Below, one piece after another: positions 17,643 to 27,088 of a stretch of DNA of 64,000 bases. Origin of the DNA: Runella sp. (GTDB lineage Bacteria; Bacteroidota; Bacteroidia; Cytophagales; Spirosomataceae); contig JALQYJ010000116.1 of assembly GCA_023254175.1 (NCBI GenBank), positions 1 to 64,000 of the forward strand. Direction: 5' to 3'. The notes under the pieces were generated by a model. The model was not told the origin of the DNA and searched no databases. It saw only the letters and a program-made list of their open reading frames with translations. The translations under genes were made by a program, and so were the position numbers. The number at the start of each line of letters is the position of its first letter. Within the stretch, counting starts at the first letter, position 1.

Positions 17643-18932
17643 ATGAAAGTTGATGTATTGCTCGGCCTCCAGTGGGGCGACGAAGGAAAAGGAAAAATAG
17701 TGGACGTTTTGGCTCCACAATACCAAGTGGTAGCCCGCTTTCAAGGTGGGCCTAACGCGGGTCATACCCTCGAATTCGACGGGTTAAAACACGTTTTGCA
17801 CCAAATTCCGTCGGGTATTTTCCGTTCAGAAATAAAAAACGTTATCGGAAACGGGCTCGTTCTTGACCCCATCGTTCTCAAAAAAGAAATCGATGGCTTG
17901 GCCAAGTTCAACCTTCCCCTTGATAAAAACCTTTATATCTCTAAAAAAGCGGCCGTTATTATTCCTACACACCGCTTGCTAGATGCAGCTTACGAACAAG
18001 CCAAAGGCGCCGCAAAGATTGGTTCTACATTACGTGGAATTGGCCCTACTTACCAAGACAAAGTGGCCCGGCAAGGATTACGCATGGGAGACATTCTTTC
18101 TCCTAACTTTAAAGATAAATACAACCGCTTAGTAGACCAACACAAAGTCATTTTGAAGTTTTATAACTTTGACTTTGAGGCAACCCTCTCTGAAGCAGAA
18201 CAAGCTTTTTTTGAAGCAACCGAATTCCTCAAACAGTTTCAATTTGTAGATAGTGAATACATTATTAACGAATCCATCGAAGCAGGCGAAAGTGTTTTAG
18301 CCGAAGGGGCTCAAGGTTCGTTGTTAGATATTGATTTTGGCTCATATCCATTTGTAACAAGCTCAAATACAACCACTGCGGGCGCTTGTACAGGTTTAGG
18401 TATTGCTCCCAAGTGCATTGGAGAGGTTTACGGTATCTTCAAAGCGTATTGTACACGCGTCGGAAGCGGGCCGTTCCCAACGGAGTTGTTGGACGAAGTT
18501 GGTGAGCGTATGCGCCAAGAAGGTCGTGAGTTTGGCTCAACGACAGGGCGCCCTCGCCGTTGTGGCTGGATGGACCTTCCTGCCCTCAAATACGCAATTA
18601 TGATTAATGGCGTGACGCAATTGGTGATGATGAAGGTGGACGTGTTGAATATTTTCGAAGAAATAAACATCTGTACGCACTACCAATTGGCCGATGGAAC
18701 TATCACCGACCAACTTCCTTACGATCTTTGCGACGCGGACGTAACTCCTGTTTACAAGACGTTTAAAGGTTGGGCTACTTCCTTAGAAAACCTCCATACT
18801 TACGACGAAGTTCCTTCCGAACTTGCTGCTTACATTGAGTTCTTAGAAGCAGAACTAAAACTCCCTATCAGCTTTATTTCAACTGGCCCCGATCGTGAGG
18901 CTATCATTCACCGAGAAGCACAGACAGCGTAA
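17643..18932 (+). CDS. purA: Adenylosuccinate synthetase
   Basis: GTP-dependent conversion of IMP and aspartate to adenylosuccinate, first step of AMP synthesis from IMP. 429 residues, the normal length, from ATG 17643, giving the canonical start MKVDVLLGLQWGDEGKGKIV with the catalytic Asp and P-loop GDEGKGK. The GPNAGHT motif and the C-terminal conserved stretch STTGRPRRCGWMD are present. A frame from 17535 adds 36 residues over the GC-rich repeat and is not used. It is followed by a double hairpin that separates it from the convergent Nudix gene. Confidence 0.95.
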   Translation: MKVDVLLGLQWGDEGKGKIVDVLAPQYQVVARFQGGPNAGHTLEFDGLKHVLHQIPSGIFRSEIKNVIGNGLVLDPIVLKKEIDGLAKFNLPLDKNLYISKKAAVIIPTHRLLDAAYEQAKGAAKIGSTLRGIGPTYQDKVARQGLRMGDILSPNFKDKYNRLVDQHKVILKFYNFDFEATLSEAEQAFFEATEFLKQFQFVDSEYIINESIEAGESVLAEGAQGSLLDIDFGSYPFVTSSNTTTAGACTGLGIAPKCIGEVYGIFKAYCTRVGSGPFPTELLDEVGERMRQEGREFGSTTGRPRRCGWMDLPALKYAIMINGVTQLVMMKVDVLNIFEEINICTHYQLADGTITDQLPYDLCDADVTPVYKTFKGWATSLENLHTYDEVPSELAAYIEFLEAELKLPISFISTGPDREAIIHREAQTA

Positions 18933-18988
18933 ATCAGCAGTCAGCTGATAGCAGTTAGCGGTCAATAGTGTAGAGATTAAGCAGTAGA

Positions 18989-19038
18989 GAAAATGCAAAA
19001 ATGCCATAGCTTTTGGGTAATGGCATTTTTGCATTTTC
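18989..19038. terminator. Bidirectional terminator between purA and the Nudix-regulator gene
   Basis: A perfect 19-base inverted repeat, GAAAATGCAAAAATGCCAT and its complement, with a 12-base loop; A and T tracts on either side suit termination in both directions. It lies 57 bases after purA and 75 bases before the end of the convergent gene. Confidence 0.85.
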
Positions 19039-19077
19039 TATTTTAACCCTACGCCTTTAGGCTGAGGGTTAAAATAG
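19038..19077. terminator. Second hairpin between purA and the Nudix-regulator gene
   Basis: A perfect 13-base inverted repeat (CTATTTTAACCCT/AGGGTTAAAATAG) abutting the previous hairpin. Probably the terminator for the minus-strand gene. Confidence 0.7.
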
Positions 19078-19112
19078 TCACATATTATTGATAAAATCCA
19101 GGATACGTACCT

Positions 19113-19820
19113 TTAAAATTCAGGATTGGAAACAAAATTCAAGAACGAATTACTGTACGTTTTGTACTTTTCTTCGTTGACTTGATACAAGTAAGCACCT
19201 TTCTTCGACGATTTCTGTTTTTCTTTCAGTTTCACCAATAAGTGAGTAGAAAGGATTTTACGACTGAAATTTCGTTTATCGAACGTGGTTTGGAAAATGG
19301 CTTCGTAAAGTTTTTGAAGCTGAGGAATTGTAAATTTTTCGGGCAAAAGCTCAAAGCCAAGCGGGTGCAGAGCTGCTTTGTAACGTAGTTTTTGAATCGC
19401 CAAATCAATCATTTGGCGGTGGTCAAACAATATTTCATCGGGCATTTGACTCACTGGAAACCACTGAGCATGATGTACTTCTGAAACGCTTGAATCATAA
19501 TGCTGAACGTTTATCAAGGCAAAATAGGCCACCGAAACCGTCCGTGCAATAGGGTCACGAAGAATATCACCAAACGTGTAGAGTTGTTCGAGATATACCT
19601 CTTTGAGCCCCGTCAGTTCGTATAAAATACGTTCGGCAGATTGTTCGAGATTTTCATTAGCAGCTAGCCAACCTCCCATCAGCGACCAAGTATCAATGGT
19701 AGAATCAGGCCCACGTTTCACTAGAAGAATGTTAAGTTGGTTGCCATCAAAGCCAAAAATGATGGAATCGAGGGCAACAAGGTATTTAGTTTGTTTACTG
19801 TAAGATGCTATATCGAGCAT
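19113..19820 (-). CDS. Nudix-fold transcriptional regulator (AraR/NrtR-like)
   Basis: 235 residues. An N-terminal Nudix-like domain is followed by a C-terminal winged-helix region (about residues 150-235, with TFDKRNFSRKILSTHLLVKL). The Nudix box reads GGWLAANENLEQSAERILYE plus LTGL: the RExxEE catalytic core is broken (R-I-x-Y-E-L), so hydrolase activity is unlikely. Nudix-derived sugar-responsive repressors such as AraR are known in Bacteroides, and NrtR in other bacteria. The ligand here is unknown. A second possible clue is the twice repeated AGTACTTTTT motif just upstream of its start (19824-19868), a candidate autoregulatory site. The nearby SusC/SusD genes begin 2 kb away with rimK between, so a link is speculative. 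Confidence 0.75.
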   Translation of the reverse strand: MLDIASYSKQTKYLVALDSIIFGFDGNQLNILLVKRGPDSTIDTWSLMGGWLAANENLEQSAERILYELTGLKEVYLEQLYTFGDILRDPIARTVSVAYFALINVQHYDSSVSEVHHAQWFPVSQMPDEILFDHRQMIDLAIQKLRYKAALHPLGFELLPEKFTIPQLQKLYEAIFQTTFDKRNFSRKILSTHLLVKLKEKQKSSKKGAYLYQVNEEKYKTYSNSFLNFVSNPEF

Positions 19821-19870
19821 AAAGTACTTTTTTCATCACAGGTTCAAAGCCAAAAAATAGTACTTTTTAC

Positions 19871-20773
19871 CTATACCCCAATCGTATCACTTTCATCAAT
19901 TGTTTTTTTTTCTTCAATATAGCCAATTATAAGGTCGGCAACATTGACCCCTGTGGTGGTTTCAATTCCTTCGAGACCAGGAGACGAATTGACTTCCATA
20001 ATCATTGGACCTCGGTTCGATTGAATCATATCTACCCCTGCCACCCGCACCCCAAGTGCTTTTGCCGCCTGCAAAGCGGCTTTTTCTTCTTCTTGTGACA
20101 ACTCGATAGCTTCTGCCCTCCCTCCACGATGTAGATTTGAACGAAACTCCCCCGTAGTACCTTGTCGCCTCATAGCAGCCACTACCTTATTTCCAATCAC
20201 AAACGCTCGAATATCAGCACCATTGGCTTCGACAATGTACTCCTGAATTAAAACATTGGTTTTAAGGCCATAAAAAGCCTCAATAGTCGATTTGGCAGCT
20301 TTATTTGATTCGGCTAAAACGACCCCTACCCCCTGTGTCCCTTCTAATAATTTGATAATCACAGGAGGCCCGCCTACTAATCGAATCAGTCCATCAATGT
20401 CTTTGGCTTGATTAGCAAACATTGTTTTTGGAATTTGAACTCCTGCTTTCGAAAGAATTTGTAAACTTCTAAGCTTATTTCGAGAACGCATAATTGCTTG
20501 AGATTTGACGGTAGTAAAAACCTTCATCATCTCAAACTGCCGAACAACAGCACTTCCGTAGTCCGTTATTGAGGCTCCAATTCGAGGAATAACGGCATCT
20601 ATATCTTCAATTTCCTTGTTTTTGTAAAGAATAACAGGTTTTTCTTCTTCAATAAGAACGTGGCAAAGGGCATGATTAATTACAACTGCCTCGTGACCTC
20701 GATACTCAATAGCCTTGACGAGTTTTCGAGTAGAGTATAGCTTAGAATTGGTTGACAGAACCGCAATTTTCAT
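19871..20773 (-). CDS. rimK: ATP-grasp alpha-L-glutamate ligase, RimK family
   Basis: ATP-dependent ligase that adds glutamates to a protein carboxyl end (ribosomal S6 in enterobacteria) or makes poly-alpha-glutamate. 300 residues from ATG 20773 (MKIAVLSTNSKLYSTRKLVK), the typical RimK start; a frame from 20833 adds a hydrophobic stretch without support. The ATP-grasp region has GTQGVGVVLAES, IQEYIVEANGADIRAFVIGN and the metal-binding EVNSSPGLEGIE. It is second in a unit with the retropepsin-like protease gene 116 bases upstream, the same pairing seen for rimB-rimK in other bacteria. Confidence 0.9.
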   Translation of the reverse strand: MKIAVLSTNSKLYSTRKLVKAIEYRGHEAVVINHALCHVLIEEEKPVILYKNKEIEDIDAVIPRIGASITDYGSAVVRQFEMMKVFTTVKSQAIMRSRNKLRSLQILSKAGVQIPKTMFANQAKDIDGLIRLVGGPPVIIKLLEGTQGVGVVLAESNKAAKSTIEAFYGLKTNVLIQEYIVEANGADIRAFVIGNKVVAAMRRQGTTGEFRSNLHRGGRAEAIELSQEEEKAALQAAKALGVRVAGVDMIQSNRGPMIMEVNSSPGLEGIETTTGVNVADLIIGYIEEKKTIDESDTIGV

Positions 20774-20889
20774 ACATTTAGAGAAAAGACAATGTGGGCT
20801 ATTCACTAACCCTTTTATGGAAAATAGTGACACTCCAACGCGACAAAAATAGAAGGAAGTACGTTGAGTTAGTATTACGTTTTTGTTAA

Positions 20890-21360
20890 CTACGCATTCA
20901 GGGCGCGTTCACGTTGCATAAAATCAAATGAAACATTTTCGCGGGATACATCTACAAGAAACCGTCCACATAATAGTTTTCGGCCTAAAAGCACGGGATA
21001 ACGCATCTTTGTACGGTGGGCCAGCGAAAACTCAGTTACATAGGGCTTTCCAAACAAAATCACCTTTGTTTTAATTACATACCGCATTTCAGTCTGGCCA
21101 AATGAGTTTTTGATAGCTTTCAACTCAAAATGCTCCGTTGAAAACTGTTGATGTTTTTCACTACGGTGAGCGGGCAAAAAAAATGTAAGTTTCCCCTCTT
21201 CTACACTAACTTTAAAACAGTGAATAGAGGATGTGTAAGCTCCTGTATCTACTTTTACTCGAACATGAGTTAGCCCTAACTCTGGGAAATCTACTATATC
21301 GTTCCGACCAATGATTCTTTGTTCAGCCACATTAAGCTTTTTTGTCCTCTTAATTGCCAT
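20890..21360 (-). CDS. RimB-like retropepsin-type protease
   Basis: 156 residues from ATG 21360 (MAIKRTKKLNVAEQRIIGRN). It belongs to the family annotated as ATP-dependent zinc protease (PF05618), whose fold is retropepsin-like: the catalytic VDTGAYTSSIHC contains the aspartic protease Asp-Thr-Gly, and a later GRKLLCGRFLVDVS forms the second half of the barrel. In other bacteria such a protein, RimB, is encoded with RimK and removes or trims added glutamates. The gene is first in the rimB-rimK unit here. Its substrate in this organism is not known. Confidence 0.8.
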   Translation of the reverse strand: MAIKRTKKLNVAEQRIIGRNDIVDFPELGLTHVRVKVDTGAYTSSIHCFKVSVEEGKLTFFLPAHRSEKHQQFSTEHFELKAIKNSFGQTEMRYVIKTKVILFGKPYVTEFSLAHRTKMRYPVLLGRKLLCGRFLVDVSRENVSFDFMQRERALNA

Positions 21361-21482
21361 TTTCAGCAAATATAAAGCAGAGATATTTTACTACCCAACG
21401 AACAACTCAACTAATTGTTCTGCCTCAACATCACAAAAGACTATTTTAAATCAGTTACGAAATAACTTAACTTTTACCGCTC

Positions 21483-21530
21483 AAACTAAATATAATTATG
21501 TTTTATATATAGTATAATTATATTTAGTTT
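21483..21530. promoter_or_regulatory. Large AT-rich palindrome upstream of SusC
   Basis: A perfect 16-base inverted repeat (AAACTAAATATAATTA and its complement) with a 16-base loop. It is too far from both flanking genes (123 and 357 bases) to be a plain terminator; an operator for a dimeric regulator is possible. Confidence 0.5.
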
Positions 21531-21611
21531 GGAGTGTATTCTTTATTTCGAAGAGAAATTTACCTTATTTTTCGTCAAAATACAGTCATTTTTTGCAAAA
21601 TTAAGCTTATG

Positions 21612-21664
21612 TTTGTGCACTATTACGCTATAAATTTGTATATTACATAAAGCACGTGCACAAA
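21612..21664. promoter_or_regulatory. Second inverted repeat upstream of SusC
   Basis: A 9-base inverted repeat TTTGTGCAC and GTGCACAAA, with centres 44 bases apart, overlapping a TATGTTTG box. Two helix-phased half sites flanking a promoter box would fit a regulator; not proven. Confidence 0.45.
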
Positions 21665-21886
21665 TAGTATCTGTTTCCCCGTTTATCAATTAAAGTTCAT
21701 GACATAATTCATTAATAAACAGCTTTTTGTGGAAACTATTCTATATTTTACCAAAAACAGAAGTAATCTAGGTTTATTTAATGCTTTTCTAGGTAGTTTT
21801 GACTATCAAGTACAGTTCTATTTAGATGATTTCTCGAAGGTCAAAAATTTTTTCATTTTATCTATCAATTATAATCCCAATTTCTT

Positions 21887-24800
21887 ATGACAAAAGTGAG
21901 CTACAAACTCAGTTTGCTAAGAATGCCTCTAGCAATGCTACTCGTGGGTCACACGATGAGTAGTTACGCACAAGAAGCAACTCGGTGGCAAGCACGTCAA
22001 GAAAGCAAATCGGTGGTATTTGCTAAACTCCAACCTGAACGCAAAGCAGGGAATCTGGCGATTACCGTCAAAGGTAAAATCACAGATGAGCAAGGTCAAC
22101 CTTTGCCAGGCGTAAGTGTTATTGTCAAAGGAACCTCTGTAGGTACATCCAGCGACATCAACGGGGCTTACTCAATCAACGTTTCGGATGAAAAAAACTC
22201 CGTATTGGTATTTTCGTTTATCGGGTATCTCTCACAAGAAATCCCTGTAAATAACCGTTCAAGTGTCAATGTAGCGTTGGCTGTTGATGTAAAAGCCCTT
22301 AATGAAGTTATTGTGGTTGGTTACGGAACACAGAAAAAAGAGACTGTAACAGGCTCAGTTGTAAGTGTAAAAGGAACCGACTTAGTAAAATCTCCCGCGG
22401 CCAACTTATCCAACTCCTTGGCTGGTCGTTTACCAGGTGTGACTGCAGTAAACCGCAGTGGTCTTCCTGGAGGTGATGGTTCCGCTATTAGAATTCGTGG
22501 GTCAAACACACTCAACAACAATGGTGCGCTTATTGTTATTGATGGTATTCCTAACAGAGCTGGTGGATTAGACCGTCTCAATCCTGCAGATATCGAAAGT
22601 ATCTCCGTCCTTAAGGATGCGGCAGCAGCTATTTACGGTTCACGTGCTGCTAACGGGGTTATTCTTATTACGACTAAACGAGGAAAAACGGGAAAACCAG
22701 AACTTTCGTATTCTCTTAACCAAGGCTGGTCTAATCCAACGGTTATTCCTAAGTTGACCAACGCAGCTCAATACACGAGCATGTTGAATGACTTGGATAT
22801 CTATCAGTTACCTGTGTCAGAGTGGGCAGCTGCAAACCAAGCTTACAAAACAACTGGCTCGTTTACTCGCCCAAATGGTACAGTACGGAATGCTCCATTT
22901 TCTCCTCAAGCCATTCAAAAATATGCAGATGGCTCTGACCCTTGGAACTTCCCTAACACAGACTGGTACGGTGCAACCCTCAAAAACTGGTCTCCACAAG
23001 TTCGTCATAATCTTCAGCTCAATGGCGGTACAGAAAACTTCTCTTACTTAGCCTCATTGGGTTATCAAAATCAAGATGCTAACTACATTCAGTCATCTAC
23101 TGGTTACAAACAGTACGATATGCGTTTGAACTTTGACGCAAAAATCAACAAGTACGTAACTATGACTTTGGGTGTAGTAGGGCGTCAGGAAGCGCGTCAG
23201 TACTCTACACAATCTCCTGGGGCAATCTTCCGGATGTTGATGCGTGGCAAACCCCAAGAGCCTGCTTTCTGGCCTAATGGCCTTCCTGGCCCCGACATTG
23301 AAAACGGACAAAACCCTGTCGTAATCACGACTGACTTGGCTGGTTATGACAAGGATACCCGTAACTACTTCCAGTCAAATGGACAAATTGACATTAAAAT
23401 CCCTGGTGTTGAAGGTCTTAAATTGAGTATGAATGCGGCCGTTGACAACTTAGCCCAGAACAACAAAACTTGGCTTATTCCGTGGACACTTTACCAAAAA
23501 GGTTCAGGATTGGATGCCAACGGAAACCCTAACCTTGTTCCTGCAAAACGTGGGCCTGCTGACCCAAGTTTGAACCAAGCCAATATCAATCAGCTCAATA
23601 TTTTGTTGGGAACGGTTCTTTCTTACGATAAAACGATAGGTAATCATACCCTCAATGTATTGGCAGGTACTAACCGCGAAACAATCAAAGGGGATAACTT
23701 CTCTGCATTTCGCCGTTTCTTCCTTTCTACAGCATTGGATCAGATGTTTGCAGGGGGGGATTTACAACGTAACAACAACGGTGGCGCATTTAACACGGCT
23801 CGTATCAACTACTTTGGTCGGGTAGGTTATAACTTCAAAGAGAAATACATTGCCGAGTTTTTGTGGCGATATGATGGTTCTGATATTTTCCCTGAGCAAA
23901 CTCGTTACGGGTTTTTCCCAGGTATCATGGCAGGATGGGTTCTTTCGGAGGAAAGTTTCTTCAAAAAAGCATTACCTGCAGTTAATTTCTTAAAACTTCG
24001 CGGTTCAATTGGTCAGTTAGGGAATGATCAAATTCCTTCCTATCAGTACCTTTCAACCTACGGATTCAGAAGCTATATTTTAGGCAACGCCGAAGCAAAA
24101 ACATTGTTTGAAGCTCGTATTCCAAACACATCTATCACTTGGGAAGTGGCAACTAACTCTAACTTAGGTTTGGAAGGACAATTGTTTAATGGCAATGTTT
24201 TCTTCGAGTTTGATGTGTTCAATAACAAGCGAACAAATATCCTTTGGACTAAAAACGCATCTGTTCCTCAAAGTACAGGCTTGACCCTTCCAAGACAAAA
24301 CTTGGGAGAAGTAGCAAACAAAGGCTGGGAGTTTAACATAGGGTACCGCAACCAGAAGGATGGCTTCAAGTACAATGTAAGTGTGAATGGTGGCTATGCT
24401 CAAAACAAAATTTTGTTCTGGGACGAAGCACCTGGCGCACCAGAGTGGCAACGCACCACTGGTAAACCCATGTTTACTTACCAGACATACCTTTATGACG
24501 GTGTATTTAAAGACCAAGCGGCAATTGACGCCAATACTATTGACTACAAAGCCATCGTAAATACGCTACGTCCAGGTGATATGAAGTACAAAGACTACAA
24601 CGGTGATGGTAAAATCACGCCTGACGACCAAGTACGTAATAACTTCACTAACATTCCTTTGTTTACGGGCGGAGTTAACCTTTCGGCCAGCTACCGCAAC
24701 TTTGACTTAACGGTTTTGATTCAAGGAGCGGCTGGAGCTAAACAATTTGTAAGTGCTGCTGAAATGGGTAACATTGGTAACTACTTGTTAGATATATACC

Positions 24801-25120
24801 AAAATCGTTGGACGATTGACAATCCAAGCGACAAGCATCCACGTATTGCTAACCGTAACGACCAGTATTTCTCTACAAACAACGACTACTGGCTCAGAAG
24901 CGCTGACTATGTGCGTTTGAAAAACTTAGAAGTAGGATATAACATTCCTTCTACCTTGGTAAGAAAAATAGGTATGAATACCCTAAGAGTTTATTTCAAT
25001 GGTTTAAACCTTTTCACTGTTGATAAGTTAAAAGTATTTGACCCTGAAACTGATAACTCGACTGGACAGTATTACCCTCAGCAGAAAATCTTGAACGTAG
25101 GTCTTGTTGCTGCATTCTAA
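21887..25120 (+). CDS. SusC/RagA-family TonB-linked outer-membrane transporter
   Basis: Outer-membrane beta-barrel that imports oligosaccharides or peptides together with a SusD partner. 1077 residues. A leading signal region up to the AQ at about residue 29 is followed by a CarboxypepD-reg-like domain (KGKITDEQGQPLPGVSVIVK at about 64-83), the TonB-plug start LNEVIVVGYGTQKKETVTGS, and a long barrel that ends in phenylalanine (NVGLVAAF), as outer-membrane barrels do. There is no extra N-terminal signalling domain for an anti-sigma factor. The SusD gene begins 20 bases after its stop. No polysaccharide-degrading enzyme is near, so the substrate cannot be named. Confidence 0.95.
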   Translation: MTKVSYKLSLLRMPLAMLLVGHTMSSYAQEATRWQARQESKSVVFAKLQPERKAGNLAITVKGKITDEQGQPLPGVSVIVKGTSVGTSSDINGAYSINVSDEKNSVLVFSFIGYLSQEIPVNNRSSVNVALAVDVKALNEVIVVGYGTQKKETVTGSVVSVKGTDLVKSPAANLSNSLAGRLPGVTAVNRSGLPGGDGSAIRIRGSNTLNNNGALIVIDGIPNRAGGLDRLNPADIESISVLKDAAAAIYGSRAANGVILITTKRGKTGKPELSYSLNQGWSNPTVIPKLTNAAQYTSMLNDLDIYQLPVSEWAAANQAYKTTGSFTRPNGTVRNAPFSPQAIQKYADGSDPWNFPNTDWYGATLKNWSPQVRHNLQLNGGTENFSYLASLGYQNQDANYIQSSTGYKQYDMRLNFDAKINKYVTMTLGVVGRQEARQYSTQSPGAIFRMLMRGKPQEPAFWPNGLPGPDIENGQNPVVITTDLAGYDKDTRNYFQSNGQIDIKIPGVEGLKLSMNAAVDNLAQNNKTWLIPWTLYQKGSGLDANGNPNLVPAKRGPADPSLNQANINQLNILLGTVLSYDKTIGNHTLNVLAGTNRETIKGDNFSAFRRFFLSTALDQMFAGGDLQRNNNGGAFNTARINYFGRVGYNFKEKYIAEFLWRYDGSDIFPEQTRYGFFPGIMAGWVLSEESFFKKALPAVNFLKLRGSIGQLGNDQIPSYQYLSTYGFRSYILGNAEAKTLFEARIPNTSITWEVATNSNLGLEGQLFNGNVFFEFDVFNNKRTNILWTKNASVPQSTGLTLPRQNLGEVANKGWEFNIGYRNQKDGFKYNVSVNGGYAQNKILFWDEAPGAPEWQRTTGKPMFTYQTYLYDGVFKDQAAIDANTIDYKAIVNTLRPGDMKYKDYNGDGKITPDDQVRNNFTNIPLFTGGVNLSASYRNFDLTVLIQGAAGAKQFVSAAEMGNIGNYLLDIYQNRWTIDNPSDKHPRIANRNDQYFSTNNDYWLRSADYVRLKNLEVGYNIPSTLVRKIGMNTLRVYFNGLNLFTVDKLKVFDPETDNSTGQYYPQQKILNVGLVAAF

Positions 25121-25139
25121 CAACATAAACCAGAGCAAA

Positions 25140-26999
25140 ATGAAAAGATATAAACTTTTAGTAGCGTCACTTATCGCCTTTTCGGTAGTTGTGACCAGTT
25201 GTAATGATGACTTTGTAAATACAGAGCCACTTAATGAACTTTCGGAAAACACCGTATGGACCGATGCTGCGTTGGCAGAAGCCTTCGTATCTGAAATCTA
25301 TGCAGGTTTCGGTAATGGAGGCTTCGACGAGCAAATGTTGGCCTCATTAACCGACGAAACTATTTTTACGCACCCTGGGCGTGGTATTACAACCATCACT
25401 GAGGGCCGCTCTAACCCTGCCGATATTGGCTGGGTAAACGGAACTCTCAGCTGGCAACAAATGTATTTACGCATTCGTGCTTGTAATCTTGCCCTTAAAA
25501 ACTTGGCTAGTCCTAAGTTTACCAACACCAGCAATATTGTTGAGCGCTTGACGGGTGAAGCTAAATTTATGCGCGCCTATTTTTATCACCAATTGGCACG
25601 CTACTATGGTGGTGTTCCTCTCATTGATCGTGCCTACGACTTGGGCGAAGCCGATTATATGACCACTCGTAACACTTGGGCTGAGACGGTGGCCTTCATT
25701 GTAAAAGATTTGGACGATGCCGCTGCATTATTAAAAGGCAAAAGCATGGCCGCTGGCCGTGCTAACGAAGCGGCTGCTTTAGCGTTGAAAGCTCGTATTT
25801 TAACTTACGATGCCAGCGACTTGCATGATGCCAACAAAATGAAAGCACAGTCAACCACTCTTGCTGGATTTAGTAAGCCTGAACTCATTGCCAATACTAC
25901 TGGTACTCAGGCAGAACGTTGGCAAAAAGCAAAGGCGGCGGCAAAAGCTGTCTTGGATTTGCCTGGATACGGTAATTTGCTCAACCTAACTGCCCCTGTA
26001 ACGGCACAACAAGGAACGACCAACTACATGAACAACTCGCTTTCGAGAAACGGAGGCCAAAATGAATTGTTGATGGCTCGTTATTTTATCAATGCAAAAC
26101 AAGAAAACGGTGGCCGTCAAGGTTTGTTTAATGGCCCTAATGGCTACAATAACTGGGCTGGTAATACGCCGATTCAGTTGATGATTGATGACTACGAGAT
26201 GATGGATGGTACTAAATTTGACTGGAAAAATCCTGCTCAAGCTTCTGACCCGTACGTGAATCGTGATCCACGTTTCTACGCTTCGATTTTGTTTGAAGGT
26301 TCACCTTGGAAAGTTCGTAGCAATGCCAACTTGCCTCGTGACCCAGCTAGTCAAATCCAAACTGGCCGCTACGAAATTGTGAATGCTTCGGGAGCAAAGG
26401 TAACTCACTTTGGCTTGGATACACGCCAAAGCCCCATCGAAGACTGGAACGGAAGTTACACAGGATATTATATCCGTAAGTTTACAGACCCTAACCCTGC
26501 CATCGTTGACCAAAATACTTGGCAGGAAGTTCCTTGGCCTATTTTACGATACACAGAAATGGTGTTCAACTATGCTGAAGCCTGTATCGAATTAGGACAA
26601 GATGCAGAAGCTCGTGCTTGGTTGAATAAAATCCGTTTCCGCGCAGGTATGCCTGCCCTTACCGAATCGGGTGACGCTCTTCGTCAGCGCTTCCGTAACG
26701 AAAAACGCATCGAAATGTTCTTAGAAGAGCAGCGTTTCCACGATGCCCGTCGTTGGATGATTGCCCCAACTACCCTTGGCCGCAAAGCAAATGGTATCAG
26801 TGTAGTCGGAACGCTCAAGCCTGGCAAAGCAGTGAGCATTTACAAATACGATAAAGAAAACTACAATTATTCTTATACCGTATTTGAAATTGACCCTGGT
26901 AAAGAAAATCGCAACTGGAACGATAAATTATACTATTTACCTATCCACCGCGATGAAATGAACCGTAATAGTAAGCTGGTTCAAAACCCTGGTTACTAG
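25140..26999 (+). CDS. SusD/RagB-family substrate-binding lipoprotein
   Basis: Surface lipoprotein that caps the SusC barrel and binds substrate. 619 residues from ATG 25140 (MKRYKLLVASLIAFSVVVTS), followed by the lipobox cysteine in TSCNDD; an upstream ATG at 25104 overlaps the SusC gene and lacks the signal. The N-terminal SusD repeat region, LARYYGGVPLIDRAYD and the C-terminal part with RFRAGMPALTESGDALRQ and RNEKRIEMFLEEQRFHDARR are family hallmarks. It ends in a terminator 26 bases after the stop, so the SusC-SusD pair is a two-gene unit. Confidence 0.95.
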   Translation: MKRYKLLVASLIAFSVVVTSCNDDFVNTEPLNELSENTVWTDAALAEAFVSEIYAGFGNGGFDEQMLASLTDETIFTHPGRGITTITEGRSNPADIGWVNGTLSWQQMYLRIRACNLALKNLASPKFTNTSNIVERLTGEAKFMRAYFYHQLARYYGGVPLIDRAYDLGEADYMTTRNTWAETVAFIVKDLDDAAALLKGKSMAAGRANEAAALALKARILTYDASDLHDANKMKAQSTTLAGFSKPELIANTTGTQAERWQKAKAAAKAVLDLPGYGNLLNLTAPVTAQQGTTNYMNNSLSRNGGQNELLMARYFINAKQENGGRQGLFNGPNGYNNWAGNTPIQLMIDDYEMMDGTKFDWKNPAQASDPYVNRDPRFYASILFEGSPWKVRSNANLPRDPASQIQTGRYEIVNASGAKVTHFGLDTRQSPIEDWNGSYTGYYIRKFTDPNPAIVDQNTWQEVPWPILRYTEMVFNYAEACIELGQDAEARAWLNKIRFRAGMPALTESGDALRQRFRNEKRIEMFLEEQRFHDARRWMIAPTTLGRKANGISVVGTLKPGKAVSIYKYDKENYNYSYTVFEIDPGKENRNWNDKLYYLPIHRDEMNRNSKLVQNPGY

Positions 27000-27025
27000 G
27001 CTATTTCAAAGCAGTTGCTTATTTG

Positions 27026-27060
27026 AAAAAATCTACCTCTGCCTTAGAGGTAGATTTTTT
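27026..27060 (+). terminator. Terminator of the SusC-SusD operon
   Basis: A perfect 15-base stem (AAAAAATCTACCTCT and complement) with a 5-base loop and a following T tract, 26 bases after the SusD stop. It excludes the ATG at 27023 as a start for the next gene. Confidence 0.85.
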
Positions 27061-27088
27061 CTTTTATTTTTGGGAAAATGTACGTTTC

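Larger units (their letters stand above)
21361..21886. other. AT-rich divergent intergenic region upstream of the SusC gene
   Basis: 526 bases with no open gene. It separates the rimB gene from the divergent SusC gene and holds two palindromes (see separate entries) and a TATGTTTG box (21608-21615) resembling a -7 element about 270 bases before the SusC start, without a well spaced -33. Confidence 0.7.

Noticed and set aside
21887..26999. Full polysaccharide utilisation locus
   Set aside because: SusC and SusD are present but no glycoside hydrolase, lyase or sensor sits with them, so only the transporter pair is claimed.
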